From the NCBI GenBank assembly GCA_030824725.1, contig JAPJRE010000046.1, positions 1 to 16,150 of the forward strand: a DNA stretch of 16,150 bases. Reading direction: 5' to 3'. This document shows, in pieces, positions 7,022-14,700 of this stretch. The notes beneath the pieces were generated by a model. That model was not told the DNA's origin and did no database searches. It worked only from the letters and a program-made list of their open reading frames with translations. This stretch comes from Sphingomonas sp. (GTDB lineage Bacteria > Pseudomonadota > Alphaproteobacteria > Sphingomonadales > Sphingomonadaceae). The first letter of the stretch is position 1, and every line of letters begins with the position of its first letter. A program made the position numbers and the translations under genes.

Positions 7022-7287
7022 CGTGTGGCGCGCCGCGCCCGGTTGCGCTGTATCACCTCGTCCGCCGTAACCTCGACATACTCCTCGTCCGGCGTGGCAA
7101 AGGCGCGCTGCAGTTCGGCCTTCAGCGTCTCGAACATCTCGCGCTCGACCCGTTCCTTGTCGCGGCGGATCAGGTCGCGGACATACTCGCTGACATTCTC
7201 GTACAGCCCGTCCTCGCCAACATTGCGGGCGACGAATTCGCTCAAGGGCCCGGAGACTCGGACGTTGAGGTGCATCGGCTTGGTCAT
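7018..7287 (-). CDS. parD: ParD-family antitoxin
   Basis: This 89-residue protein is a CopG/ribbon-helix-helix type antitoxin. The N-terminal strand, MHLNVRVSGPLSEFVARNV, is followed by NVSEYVRDLIRRDKERVE, the typical ParD helix. The C-terminal half (from about 50) is acidic and likely disordered until bound to toxin. It would bind ParE and its own promoter. It lies directly upstream of the interrupted parE with an ATGA overlap, the usual antitoxin-first order. No clear ribosome binding site precedes the ATG at 7287, and Met5 is an alternative start. Upstream, 33 bases to the moaE stop contain TGTACA (7314-7319) and CGTACA, possible operator half-sites, but this is weak. It remains intact although its toxin partner is broken. 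Confidence 0.88.
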   Translation of the reverse strand: MTKPMHLNVRVSGPLSEFVARNVGEDGLYENVSEYVRDLIRRDKERVEREMFETLKAELQRAFATPDEEYVEVTADEVIQRNRARRATR

Positions 7288-7320
7288 GCGCGTACAAACA
7301 TCATGGAATATCCTGTACAG

Positions 7321-7758
7321 CTATGCCCAGCCGGCAGCCGCCTCCGTGTCAGTAGTCCGCGGTTCCACCCAGCGCGTGCCGCCCGCCAGCCATTCGCGCT
7401 TCCAGAAGGGCGCGTCGGTCTTGAGCCGGTCGATCAAATAGGCGCAGGCCTCCAGCGCCTCGCGCCGGTGCGCTGCCGCGGTGCCGACGAACACGATCCG
7501 CTCGCCCGCGGTCATCCGCCCGACGCGGTGGACGATAGTGACGCCGAGCAGGTTCCAGCGATCGATCGCCGCCTCCGCCAGCGCGCAGAGCGCCGCCTCG
7601 GTCATGCCAGGATAATGCTCGAGCTCCAGCGCCTCGACCCCGTCGTCGGTCCGCACCACGCCGGTGAAGGTGGCGACGCCGCCGGCGCCCCGCCCCTCCA
7701 GCGCGGCGACTTCGACGCCGAGCTCGATCGGCGCGGGATCGACCGAGACGCGGATCAT
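7321..7758 (-). CDS. moaE: Molybdopterin synthase catalytic subunit MoaE
   Basis: MoaE transfers two sulfurs from the MoaD C-terminal thiocarboxylate to precursor Z (cyclic pyranopterin monophosphate) to make molybdopterin. Its 145 residues compare with 150 in E. coli. Family motifs seen are GAGGVATFTGVVR (24-36), LELEHYPGM (44-52), VHRVGRM (76-82), AAAHRREAL (94-102), and the active-site segment LKTDAPFWKRE. That segment holds K113 and K120, matching the essential lysines K119 and K126 of E. coli MoaE. The start overlaps the moaD stop as ATGA. The C-terminal dozen residues are not conserved-looking. It is the last gene of pgsA-moaD-moaE before the parDE pair. Confidence 0.96.
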   Translation of the reverse strand: MIRVSVDPAPIELGVEVAALEGRGAGGVATFTGVVRTDDGVEALELEHYPGMTEAALCALAEAAIDRWNLLGVTIVHRVGRMTAGERIVFVGTAAAHRREALEACAYLIDRLKTDAPFWKREWLAGGTRWVEPRTTDTEAAAGWA

Positions 7759-8012
7759 CCGCCCGTCACCGGCGGGAAAATCGCGACTTCGCGCGCATTG
7801 CCCAGCAGCGCATCGAGCGGCACGAAGCGCTGGTCGATCGCGGCGCGGAGCCTCGCGGGTTCGGCGAAGGCGGCGGCATGGCCGTCGCTCTGCTGCGAAA
7901 GCCAGTCGATCAGGTCCGCCACGTTGCGCACCGCCCCGGGCGGATCGACCTGCTCCTCGCCGGTCCCTACCGCCTCGCGCACCCAGGCGAAATAGAGCAT
8001 CGAAATGGTCAT
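7755..8012 (-). CDS. moaD: Molybdopterin synthase sulfur-carrier subunit MoaD
   Basis: This 85-residue beta-grasp protein ends in the diagnostic Gly-Gly (FPPVTGG), which is adenylated and thiocarboxylated to carry sulfur for MoaE. The N-terminal strand MLYFAWVREAVGTGEEQV and the C-terminal AREVAIFPPVTGG are typical of the family. The ATG at 8012 overlaps the pgsA stop by one base (TGATG), and the moaD stop overlaps the moaE start by four bases, so all three genes look translationally coupled. Met5 is an alternative start. The frame is open far upstream through pgsA, but that extension is shadow. Confidence 0.95.
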   Translation of the reverse strand: MTISMLYFAWVREAVGTGEEQVDPPGAVRNVADLIDWLSQQSDGHAAAFAEPARLRAAIDQRFVPLDALLGNAREVAIFPPVTGG

Positions 8013-8566
8013 CAGCTGTCCATGTGGCTCAGGCCGACGCGGAGATAGTCCCAGCCGGTGATCGCTGTCAGCACCGCAGCACCCCACAGCGTGGTGATCC
8101 CCACGAGCAATACCCAGCCCCAGCCCGGCACCGCACCCGAAAGGATCAGCGCGCCCAGCGACACCAGTTGCAGCGTCGTCTTCCACTTGGCGAGACGGGA
8201 TACCGGCACCGAAACCTGGATGCCGCCCAGAAACTCGCGCAGCCCCGATACGGCGATCTCGCGCAAGAGGATCACCAGCGCGGCGATGATGTGCCAGTCG
8301 GCGATCACCCCCTTGCCTACCAGGATCAGGATGACGGCGGCGACCATGATCTTGTCGGCGATCGGATCGAGGAACACGCCGAGCTTCGATACGGTCCCCT
8401 GCGCGCGCGCCAGATAGCCGTCGAAATAATCGGTGATGCCCATCAGGCAGTAGAGCGCGAAGGCGATGGCATATCCTGGCGCCCAATGCGGCCACCACAG
8501 GAACCCCACCAGCAACGGCACCATGAAGATGCGCGACAGGGTGAGAATGTTCGGCAACGTCAGCAT
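8012..8566 (-). CDS. pgsA: CDP-diacylglycerol-glycerol-3-phosphate phosphatidyltransferase PgsA
   Basis: PgsA makes phosphatidylglycerophosphate from CDP-diacylglycerol and glycerol-3-phosphate, the committed step to phosphatidylglycerol and cardiolipin, in the inner membrane. The 184 residues open with MLTLPNILTLSRI, typical of PgsA. They contain the complete CDP-alcohol phosphotransferase motif DG-x2-AR-x8-G-x3-D-x3-D: D49, G50, A53, R54, G63, D67 and D71. Hydrophobic segments account for about six membrane helices. The ATG at 8566 gives the canonical N-terminus; the longer frame to 8848 is shadow of the upstream gene. It heads the overlapping pgsA-moaD-moaE set and lies 55 bases after the aph stop. 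Confidence 0.95.
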   Translation of the reverse strand: MLTLPNILTLSRIFMVPLLVGFLWWPHWAPGYAIAFALYCLMGITDYFDGYLARAQGTVSKLGVFLDPIADKIMVAAVILILVGKGVIADWHIIAALVILLREIAVSGLREFLGGIQVSVPVSRLAKWKTTLQLVSLGALILSGAVPGWGWVLLVGITTLWGAAVLTAITGWDYLRVGLSHMDS

Positions 8567-8621
8567 CGGCAAAGCCCTAGCACCGGCATTGGCCGAGCGG
8601 GAGGGCCAAAGGCAGGCGCGA

Positions 8622-9431
8622 TCAGAAGAATTCGTCGAGCCTGAGATGGAAGGCGAGTCTGGCGGGATCAACCGCGATTCCATAGGCTTGGAGCATCGCC
8701 GCGGCGGCCTCGTCGCCAAACTCCGCCAGGCTGTGCCAGAGGATCGCGAGATCCTGCCAGCGATCGGCGATGCCGACCCGTCCCAGATCGATGCAGCCGG
8801 TGACGGCTCCGTCCGACACCAGCAGATTGTCGAGCGAGAAGTCGCCATGCGTGACTACCCGGTCGAACGCGGCGGGCATCGCGGCAATCATCTCATCCCA
8901 AACCTCTTCCGCCGATCTGCCCAGCCGCGCCGCGTCGAACGCGTCTTCCTCGACCAGCCCGGCGTCCATCCGATCCTTCGCCGCCGCGAGCCGCAGCGCA
9001 TGGTCAGCGTTGAACGGGCAGCGCTCGACGGGAATCGCGTGCAGTCGCCGCAGGAACCGCGCCAGCAGTCCGGCGAGCGCGGGCGCGGCGGCGGGATCCT
9101 CCGCCAGCAGCTGATAGGCGGTGTGCCCCGGCAGCCGGCCGGTGAGCATCCAGCCTTGGCCCGCTTCCAGCGCGAAGCCGTGCAGCGGGGGCACCTGCAG
9201 GTATCCGCCAAGCCAGCGCAGCCGCGCCATCTCGTCGACCAGGTCCGAGAGCGTCTCCGCCCCCGCCATCTTCAGATAGAGGTCGTCCTCCCCCGCCCGC
9301 GCCAGCCGATAGACAGCGCAGCTCGACTGGCCGACGCGGTCACGGAACCAGGCTCGCCCTGCCACCGCCCCAGCCAGGCTCGCCGGCACGGCTACGGGCT
9401 CGATCGCGACTTCTCTCAACCCGTTCTCCAC
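8622..9431 (-). CDS. APH(3')-like aminoglycoside O-phosphotransferase
   Basis: This 269-residue cytoplasmic kinase-like enzyme is predicted to phosphorylate the 3'-hydroxyl of aminoglycosides of the kanamycin/neomycin group. ATP-site lysine K54 is in DLYLKMAG. The Brenner motif is THGDFSLDNLLV, with catalytic D197 and N202, followed by the Mg-binding D215 in GCIDLGRVGIADRWQDLA. LHAIPVERCPFN (130-141) and the C-terminal LRLDEFF are hallmarks of the APH(3') subfamily rather than of generic APH-domain proteins. The start is a GTG at 9431 preceded by GGAGGG. Nothing mobile lies nearby, so it looks like a resident chromosomal gene. Substrate range cannot be read from sequence, and choline- or homoserine-type kinase activity is less likely given the tail. 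Confidence 0.85.
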   Translation of the reverse strand: MENGLREVAIEPVAVPASLAGAVAGRAWFRDRVGQSSCAVYRLARAGEDDLYLKMAGAETLSDLVDEMARLRWLGGYLQVPPLHGFALEAGQGWMLTGRLPGHTAYQLLAEDPAAAPALAGLLARFLRRLHAIPVERCPFNADHALRLAAAKDRMDAGLVEEDAFDAARLGRSAEEVWDEMIAAMPAAFDRVVTHGDFSLDNLLVSDGAVTGCIDLGRVGIADRWQDLAILWHSLAEFGDEAAAAMLQAYGIAVDPARLAFHLRLDEFF

Positions 9432-9534
9432 CTGCCCTCCATCCTGTTCCGATTAATCGATTGAAGCCGCGCCCGCCCCCCGGTATGCCGCCCCTTCACC
9501 ATGCGGAAGACCGCAGCAGGGGAGCTTTTATCGA

Positions 9535-10830
9535 ATGATCGGTGCGCTCGGGCTCATGAAGGAGCGCCGGTTCCTGCCCCTTTTCATCACGCAGTTCCTG
9601 GGAGCGTTCAACGATAACCTCTTCAAGAACGCGATGATCTTTTTCGCGACCTACCAGATTTTCAACTCGGTGGAGCAGGAGACGCAGTTCAGCGCGATAG
9701 CCACCGGCATCTTCATCCTACCCTTCTTCCTCTTCTCCGCACTGGCCGGCCAGCTCGCCGATACGCATGACAAGGCCAAGATCATGCGGATCATCAAGGC
9801 GGCCGAGGTCGGCATCATGCTGGTTGGCGCCGCCGGCATCTTTCTGAAGAGCCTGCCGCTGATGCTGGTCGCGCTGGTCGGCATGGGGGTGCACTCCACC
9901 TTCTTCGGGCCGATCAAGTACGCGGTCCTCCCGCAGCATCTGGCCGAGGACGACGTGCTGGGCGGCACCGGCATGATCGAAGCGGGCACCTATGTCGCGA
10001 TCCTGTGCGGCACCATCGCCGGCGGGCTGATCAGCGCGCACGCCGCCGCCTTCGCGGTGATCGGCGTGGCACTGGTCGGTTGGCTCGCCTCGCTGCAGAT
10101 TCCGCCCGCGCCGCCGCTGACGCATCTGGAGATCGACCTCAACATCTTCCGCGCCTCCGCCCGGCTGATCTCGGCGACGATGCACATCCGCCGGCTGTTC
10201 CTCGCGATCGTCTCGATCAGCGTGTTCTGGTCGATCGCGGCGGTGCTCGGGGTACTCTTCCCGCCGCTCGTCAAGAACGTGTTCCACGCCCAGAAGGACG
10301 TCGCGAGCGTGTTCCTCGGCATCTTCTCGATCGGCATCGCGATCGGATCGGTGATCATCAACAAGCTGCTCAAGGGCAATGTCTCCGCGCGCTACTGCGT
10401 GCCCTCGGTGCTGGCGATGACGGTATTCGTCATCGATTTCCACTTCACCGCCCATTATTGGCCGGTCCACGAAGGCCCGCTGCTCAAGACGATGGACTTC
10501 GTCCAGATGCCGGCGGCGTGGCATGCGCTGGGCGACCTGATCATGATCGCCACCACCGGCGGCATGTTCGTCGTTCCGCTCTACGCCTTCCTGACCACCA
10601 CCGTCGAAAAGTCGCAGACCGCGCGCACCGTGGCGGCGAACAACGTCGTCAACTCCGGCGCGATGGTGCTGGGGTCGGTGGGCATCTTCGGCTTCACCCG
10701 TATCCCGGGCGTCAATGTCGAGGATGCACTATGGGTGGTGGCGGTGCTGGCGCTAGCCTCGGCCTGGTGCGCGCGCAAGCTGCACCAGGAAGGCGACGTG
10801 CCCCGCCGCGACGACGCCGCCGAGGCCTGA
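9535..10830 (+). CDS. MFS transporter, LplT-like lysophospholipid flippase
   Basis: This 431-residue polytopic protein has about 11 to 12 hydrophobic segments. It matches the MFS branch that includes LplT and the N-terminal part of fused Aas proteins, which return lysophospholipids such as 2-acyl-glycerophosphoethanolamine to the inner leaflet for reacylation. Branch-specific motifs seen are QFLGAFNDNLFKNA (20-33), the MFS motif-A variant GQLADTHDKAKIM (72-84) and FFGPIKYAVLPQHL (123-136). The C-terminus is short and charged, with no acyltransferase or AMP-ligase domain attached and none encoded next door. The ATG at 9535 follows AGGGGAG by about ten bases. It is divergent from the aminoglycoside phosphotransferase gene (103-base gap, which contains the palindrome CGATTAATCG at 9450-9459). 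Confidence 0.85.
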   Translation: MIGALGLMKERRFLPLFITQFLGAFNDNLFKNAMIFFATYQIFNSVEQETQFSAIATGIFILPFFLFSALAGQLADTHDKAKIMRIIKAAEVGIMLVGAAGIFLKSLPLMLVALVGMGVHSTFFGPIKYAVLPQHLAEDDVLGGTGMIEAGTYVAILCGTIAGGLISAHAAAFAVIGVALVGWLASLQIPPAPPLTHLEIDLNIFRASARLISATMHIRRLFLAIVSISVFWSIAAVLGVLFPPLVKNVFHAQKDVASVFLGIFSIGIAIGSVIINKLLKGNVSARYCVPSVLAMTVFVIDFHFTAHYWPVHEGPLLKTMDFVQMPAAWHALGDLIMIATTGGMFVVPLYAFLTTTVEKSQTARTVAANNVVNSGAMVLGSVGIFGFTRIPGVNVEDALWVVAVLALASAWCARKLHQEGDVPRRDDAAEA

Positions 10831-10837
10831 GGCCTGG

Positions 10838-11002
10838 TTAGAGCAGGAAGGTGTAGAAGCAGACGAAGAAGGCGGTGAAGCTCAAAGCAAAGAGCTTCAC
10901 GTCGCCGTCCTCGCTCGCCTTGCGCTGGCGCGCGACCACCTGCCGCACATGGCGGCGGAACGGATGGCGGCGGGTGCCGCGTAGGGCGAAGGGCTGCTGC
11001 AT
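10838..11002 (-). CDS. Small membrane protein, 54 residues
   Basis: Reading leftward from the ATG at 11002 gives 54 residues. A strongly basic N-terminal half (FALRGTRRHPFRRHVRQVV, ARQRKASEDGD) is followed by one hydrophobic C-terminal segment, LFALSFTAFFVCFYTFLL. The layout predicts a tail-anchored or N-in single-pass inner-membrane protein with a cytoplasmic basic face. I recall similar short hypothetical proteins in sphingomonads, but know no function. It converges on the LplT-like gene, with seven bases between the stops. Upstream lies a TTAACCAT motif (see 11048-11055). I see no clear ribosome binding site. Its amino-acid pattern, with a long basic stretch and a clean hydrophobic end, argues that it is real. 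Confidence 0.7.
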   Translation of the reverse strand: MQQPFALRGTRRHPFRRHVRQVVARQRKASEDGDVKLFALSFTAFFVCFYTFLL

Positions 11003-11047
11003 GGCACGAAGTTAACGCGCCGTTTAGGATTTCGCCCAGCGGCAAGC

Positions 11048-11055
11048 ATGGTTAA
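11048..11055 (-). promoter_or_regulatory. CtrA-like half-site TTAACCAT
   Basis: On the minus strand, 46 bases before the ATG of the 54-residue membrane protein, the sequence reads TTAACCAT, identical to the half-site described for the cell-cycle regulator CtrA in alphaproteobacteria. A further GTTAAC is at 11011-11016. The motif is short and chance occurrence cannot be excluded. Confidence 0.3.
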
Positions 11056-11141
11056 CGGCGTCCCGGGGCGGGATGGCGGTCGGCGCCAGCGTAGCGTTCC
11101 CGCCGGGGCCGACAGAGCAATCGCATATTGGCCAGATACCT

Positions 11142-11238
11142 CGTCATCCCCGCGAAGGCGGGGATCCATTGGCGCTGAACGGGCGGTTCTTTCCCCGACC
11201 GCCAAGGACTATAGAATCTCGCCTTCGCAGGAATGACG
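11142..11238. repeat. Imperfect inverted-repeat element, REP/MITE-like
   Basis: Two arms of about 23 bases, CGTCATCCCCGCGAAGGCGG at the left and the complement of CGTCATTCCTGCGAAGGCG at the right, differ at only a few positions and bound a 97-base unit. The middle can pair again (GGCGGT at 11182-11187 with ACCGCC at 11198-11203). CGTCATCCCCGCGAAGGCGGGGAT is a sequence I know as a dispersed intergenic repeat in sphingomonads and other proteobacteria. It lies in the 310-base gap 11003-11312. Apart from the TTAACCAT site and a small palindrome at 11281-11292, I see nothing else in this gap. Confidence 0.8.
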
Positions 11239-11280
11239 ACGACTTTTGATGCGCCGCTTTCCTGCCCTTCAAATGCAATA

Positions 11281-11292
11281 GCCCGCACGGGC
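11281..11292 (-). terminator. Short hairpin after the lacI-family gene, possible terminator
   Basis: GCCCG-CA-CGGGC is a 5-bp perfect stem 20 bases beyond the regulator's stop codon. On the minus strand it is followed by TATTGCATTT. The stem is short and the T-rich stretch is poor, so this is a weak call. Confidence 0.25.
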
Positions 11293-11312
11293 GGGGGAGG
11301 ATTCAGCGCAGA

Positions 11313-12323
11313 TCAACCCTCCGGCGCGGAGCCGGTCGTCGCGCGGACCTTCAACTCGTGGTGCAGCATCACCTGCGGCGCGACCGCGTTGCCTGCCAGC
11401 ATCAGGTCCGCCGCGGCATAGGCGAGCTCGCGCACCGGCTGGCGGATGGTGGTGAGCGGCGGCCACACCGCGCGGGCGAGATCGGAATCGTCGAACCCGG
11501 CGATCGACAGCGCATCGGGCACCGCGATGTCCGCCTCGTGCGCAGCGGCGAGCGCGCCCGCCGCCATGTCGTCATTGCCGGCGAAGATCGCCGTCGGGCG
11601 CGGATCGCGCGCGAACAGGGCCCGCGCCGCCGCACCGCCGGACTGGAAGCTGTAATCGCCCGCGATCACCAGCGCGGGATCGAAGGGCAACCCATGCGCC
11701 TCCAGCTCCTGCCGATAGCCGGCGAGACGATCGGCCGAGGACACGTGGCTCTCCGGCCCGCGGATGAAGGCGATCGCGCGGTGCCCCAGATCGATCAGGT
11801 GCCGCGTGATCTCCCGCGCAGCCCCCACGTCGTCCATGGTGGTGGCGAGCCCATGATCCTTGCGCAGGCCGGGCGCGATCCGAACATAGGGCAGATTGCG
11901 CTTGTCGAGCGCCTCGAGCAGTTCGGGCATCTCGGTCAGCGGCGGGGAGAGGATAAGCCCGTCGAGATGCGCCTCGTCGACCAGCGCCAGCACATCCGGC
12001 ACCAGATCGCGCTCGCTGCTGTCGATCGGCTGCATCAGCAGGCGGTAGCCAAGCTCGCCGCAGCGCTCCAGCGCGCCGGCCTGAATGTGGAAGACATAAT
12101 AGGGGCTGGGATTGTCGTAGAGCAGCGCCACCTGGAACGAGCGCCGCCCCGCCAACGTGCGTGCGGCGTGGCTGGGCCGAAAGTTGAGCTGCGCCACCAC
12201 TTCCTCGACCCGCCGCCGGGTCTCGTCGCTCACATGCTTTTCGTTGTTGAGGACGCGGGAGACCGTCTTGAAGGATACGCCGGCGATCTTCGAGACTTCC
12301 TTGATCGTCGGGCGGCTGGACAT
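11313..12323 (-). CDS. LacI-family transcriptional regulator
   Basis: This 336-residue sugar-type repressor has the LacI helix-turn-helix at the N-terminus (TIKEVSKIAGVSFKTVSRVL at 6-25) and the hinge-helix region RPSHAARTLAGRR at about 49-61. The effector-binding domain covers the rest (FQVALLYDNPSPYYV, then GLILSPPLTEMPELLEAL, AIFAGNDDMAAGAL and SIAGFDDSDLARAVWPPLTT). It binds an operator as a dimer and releases it or tightens on a sugar or related ligand, which I cannot identify. The ATG at 12323 follows AAGGAG by six bases, so I prefer it to the frame's first ATG at 12350. No transporter or catabolic operon adjoins it in the window, so its targets are probably elsewhere. It sits 133 bases downstream of rnr on the same strand. 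Confidence 0.92.
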   Translation of the reverse strand: MSSRPTIKEVSKIAGVSFKTVSRVLNNEKHVSDETRRRVEEVVAQLNFRPSHAARTLAGRRSFQVALLYDNPSPYYVFHIQAGALERCGELGYRLLMQPIDSSERDLVPDVLALVDEAHLDGLILSPPLTEMPELLEALDKRNLPYVRIAPGLRKDHGLATTMDDVGAAREITRHLIDLGHRAIAFIRGPESHVSSADRLAGYRQELEAHGLPFDPALVIAGDYSFQSGGAAARALFARDPRPTAIFAGNDDMAAGALAAAHEADIAVPDALSIAGFDDSDLARAVWPPLTTIRQPVRELAYAAADLMLAGNAVAPQVMLHHELKVRATTGSAPEG

Positions 12324-12421
12324 TCTCACTCCTTCGCGGACAAACGTCATTTTGGCATTGCAACATGCTCTCTATGCCAGCTTGTAGCGCGCCCGTTCCG
12401 GCTTTGCACGGTTTTTGGACA

Positions 12422-12450
12422 GCGCTGCCAGGCGGCCGCCCCGGCAGCGC
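12422..12450 (-). other. Hairpin between rnr and the lacI-family gene
   Basis: GCGCTGCC at 12422-12429 pairs with GGCAGCGC at 12443-12450 around the palindrome GGCGGCCGCC (12431-12440). It begins seven bases after the rnr stop. No T-tract follows on the minus strand (the next bases are TGTCCAAAAACC), so it may protect the rnr mRNA end rather than terminate. Nothing else stands out in 12324-12456. Confidence 0.4.
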
Positions 12451-12456
12451 CTCGCC

Positions 12457-14700
12457 TCAGCGCTTGCGCCCGTTGTGGCGGATGTTGCCCGGGCGGCCGC
12501 GGCGGTGGATCACCCGCTTGGGCGCCCCCTTGCCCGGCCGGCCGGTGCGCTGCGGGCCGCCCGCCGATCCCTTGCCGTCGGGCAGCTCGAAGCGCAGCGC
12601 GCCCGAGACGGGGTTCGCCTCCACCAGCCGCAGCTCGATCCGCTGGCCGAGGGTGAATGCCTCGCCGCTATGCTCGCCGACCAGCCTTTTGCCCGCCTCG
12701 TCGAAGTGAAAATACTCGGCACCCAGGTCGCGCGCGGCGACAAGGCCATCGCCGCCGACGCCCTCGACGGTGGCGAAGAAGCCGAAATTCTGCACGCCGG
12801 TGATCCGCGCCTCCATCACCTCGCCGATATGCGCGGCGAGATAGGCGGCGACATAGCGGTCGATCGTCTCGCGCTCGGCCTCCATCGCGCGGCGTTCGAG
12901 CTGGCTGATCGACTGGCCGATCCGGTCCATGCTGCCGGCTTCCTCCGCCGTCAGCCCACCCGGCCCGAGCCGATAGGCGTCGACCAGCGCGCGGTGGACG
13001 ACCAGATCGGCGTAGCGGCGGATCGGCGAGGTGAAGTGCGCGTAGGAGCCGAGTGCGAGGCCGAAATGGCCGACATTCTCCGGGCCGTAATAGGCCTGGG
13101 TCTGGGTGCGCAGCACCTGCTCCATCACCTGCGGACGGAACTCTTCCTCGCCGACGCGGTCGAGGATGCGGTTGAACGTGGCCGGGCGGATCACCTGGCC
13201 GAGCGCGAACTCGATGTCGAAGGTCTTGAGATACTCCTTGAGCGCGGTGAGCTTCTCGCGCGCCGGGGGCTCGTGGATGCGGTACATCACCGGCGTCTTC
13301 TTCGCCTCCAGCGCCTTGGCGGCGGCGACGTTCGCGGCGATCATGTAATCCTCGATCAGCTTGTGCGCATCGAGCCGCTCGCGCGGCGCGACCGAGAGGA
13401 TGCGGCCCTTCTCGTCGAGCACGATGCGGCGCTCGGGCAGGTCCAGGTCCAGCGGCTCGCGCTTGTCGCGCGCGGCGTTGAGCGCGTGCCAGCAGTCCCA
13501 GAGCGGCCGCAGCGCCGTCTCGGTCAGCGGGTTCTCCAGTTCGCCGTCGATCGCCGCCTGCGCGTCCTCATAGGCGATGTTCGCCGCCAGCCGCACCACC
13601 GCCCGGGTGAAGCGCCAGCTCTTGAGCGCGCCGCTCCTGGTCACCTGCAGATGGCAGGCCAGCGCAGCACGATCCACGTCTTCCTTGAGCGAGCAGACGT
13701 CGGCCGACAGCACCTCCGGCAGCATCGGCACGACGCGATCGGGGAAATAGACCGAATTGCCCCGCTTGCGCGCCTCGCGATCGAGCTCCGAACCGGGGCG
13801 GACGTAGAAGGACACGTCGGCAATCGCGACGATCGCCTTCCAGCCGCCCTCGTTGGCGGGGTCGTCGTCGGGGGTCGCCCAGACGGCATCGTCATGGTCG
13901 CGCGCATCGGCGGGATCGATCGCGACGATCGGCAGGTGGCGCAGATCCTCGCGCCCCTCGCCCAGCGGCTGCTTCGCGACGCGCTCAGCCTCTTCGAGCA
14001 GTTCCTCGGAGAAGACATTGGGGATGCCGTGGCGGTGGATAGCGATCAGCGAGAAGCTGCGCGGCGCGAACGGATCGCCGAGGCGCTCGACCACCCGCGC
14101 GGTAATCCGCGGCGGACGGCCGGCCTTTTCCGCCAGCACCAGGTCGCCGACCTCGGCACCGCCGGCGTCGGAGACCGGCCAGCTGCGCCGCTCCTTCTTC
14201 TCCACGCCCTGCAGCCACAGCTTGCCGCCCTCTTCGTGGAGCACGCCGAGCATCAGTTCCTCGCCGCGGGCAAGCTGCTTCATCGGATGCGCGATCCAGC
14301 CGTTGCCGGCCTCTTCGGTGCGCGCGAGGATGCGGTCACCCACCCCCAGCGCCGAGCGCTTGCCGCGCAGCTCGCGGACGCGCAGCCGCGGCGCGGGGAC
14401 ATGCTCGGCTTCCCAGCGCTCGGGCACCGCCCAGGTGGTGTCGCCATCGACGTCGGTGATCCGCAGCACGGTCACCTTGGGCAGCCCGCCCATCTTGTGG
14501 AAGGCGCGGCCGGGGGCGACGTCGATCAGCCCCTCGTCGCTCATGTCCTTGAGGAGCGCCTTGAGCAGGATCTTGTCCTGCGCGCTCAGCCCGAACGCCT
14601 TGGCGATCTCGCGCTTGCCGGCGGGCGTGTCGGACGATGCGATGAAATCGAGAATCTGCTGCCGCGTCGGCAACCCTGCGCTTGTTCTGTTCTTAGCCAT
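12457..14700 (-). CDS. rnr: Ribonuclease R
   Basis: RNase R is a 3'-to-5' hydrolytic exoribonuclease that degrades structured RNA and takes part in rRNA and trans-translation mRNA decay. Its 747 residues show an N-terminal helix-turn-helix-like region (about 10-70), cold-shock-type domains, and the RNB catalytic domain. That domain contains AIDPADARDHDDAVW, with the metal ligands D262, D268, D270 and D271. HFTSPIRRYADLVVHR is at 555-570, and an S1 domain covers about 621-706 (GEVMEARITGVQNFGFFATV). The tail (about 709-747) is rich in Gly, Arg and Lys and likely binds RNA. The length is shorter than E. coli's 813. The ATG at 14700 gives the conserved MAKNRTSAGLPTRQQIL start, although no strong ribosome binding site is visible. 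A very long antisense frame over it is not coding. Confidence 0.97.
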   Translation of the reverse strand: MAKNRTSAGLPTRQQILDFIASSDTPAGKREIAKAFGLSAQDKILLKALLKDMSDEGLIDVAPGRAFHKMGGLPKVTVLRITDVDGDTTWAVPERWEAEHVPAPRLRVRELRGKRSALGVGDRILARTEEAGNGWIAHPMKQLARGEELMLGVLHEEGGKLWLQGVEKKERRSWPVSDAGGAEVGDLVLAEKAGRPPRITARVVERLGDPFAPRSFSLIAIHRHGIPNVFSEELLEEAERVAKQPLGEGREDLRHLPIVAIDPADARDHDDAVWATPDDDPANEGGWKAIVAIADVSFYVRPGSELDREARKRGNSVYFPDRVVPMLPEVLSADVCSLKEDVDRAALACHLQVTRSGALKSWRFTRAVVRLAANIAYEDAQAAIDGELENPLTETALRPLWDCWHALNAARDKREPLDLDLPERRIVLDEKGRILSVAPRERLDAHKLIEDYMIAANVAAAKALEAKKTPVMYRIHEPPAREKLTALKEYLKTFDIEFALGQVIRPATFNRILDRVGEEEFRPQVMEQVLRTQTQAYYGPENVGHFGLALGSYAHFTSPIRRYADLVVHRALVDAYRLGPGGLTAEEAGSMDRIGQSISQLERRAMEAERETIDRYVAAYLAAHIGEVMEARITGVQNFGFFATVEGVGGDGLVAARDLGAEYFHFDEAGKRLVGEHSGEAFTLGQRIELRLVEANPVSGALRFELPDGKGSAGGPQRTGRPGKGAPKRVIHRRGRPGNIRHNGRKR

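Noticed and set aside
8589..8609. TTGGCC/GGCCAA hairpin after the aminoglycoside phosphotransferase gene as a terminator
   Set aside because: The stem has six base pairs with a nine-base loop and no T-tract follows on the minus strand.
11052..11288. A short leftward frame with VIPAKAR and WIPAFAGMT motifs
   Set aside because: These motifs are the well-known spurious translation of the CGTCATCCCCGCGAAGGCGGGG repeat, not a protein.
12340..12375. TTGCAA-centred palindrome upstream of the LacI-family gene as an operator
   Set aside because: Only the central TTGCAA is symmetric and the flanks do not match, so it falls short of a LacI-family operator.
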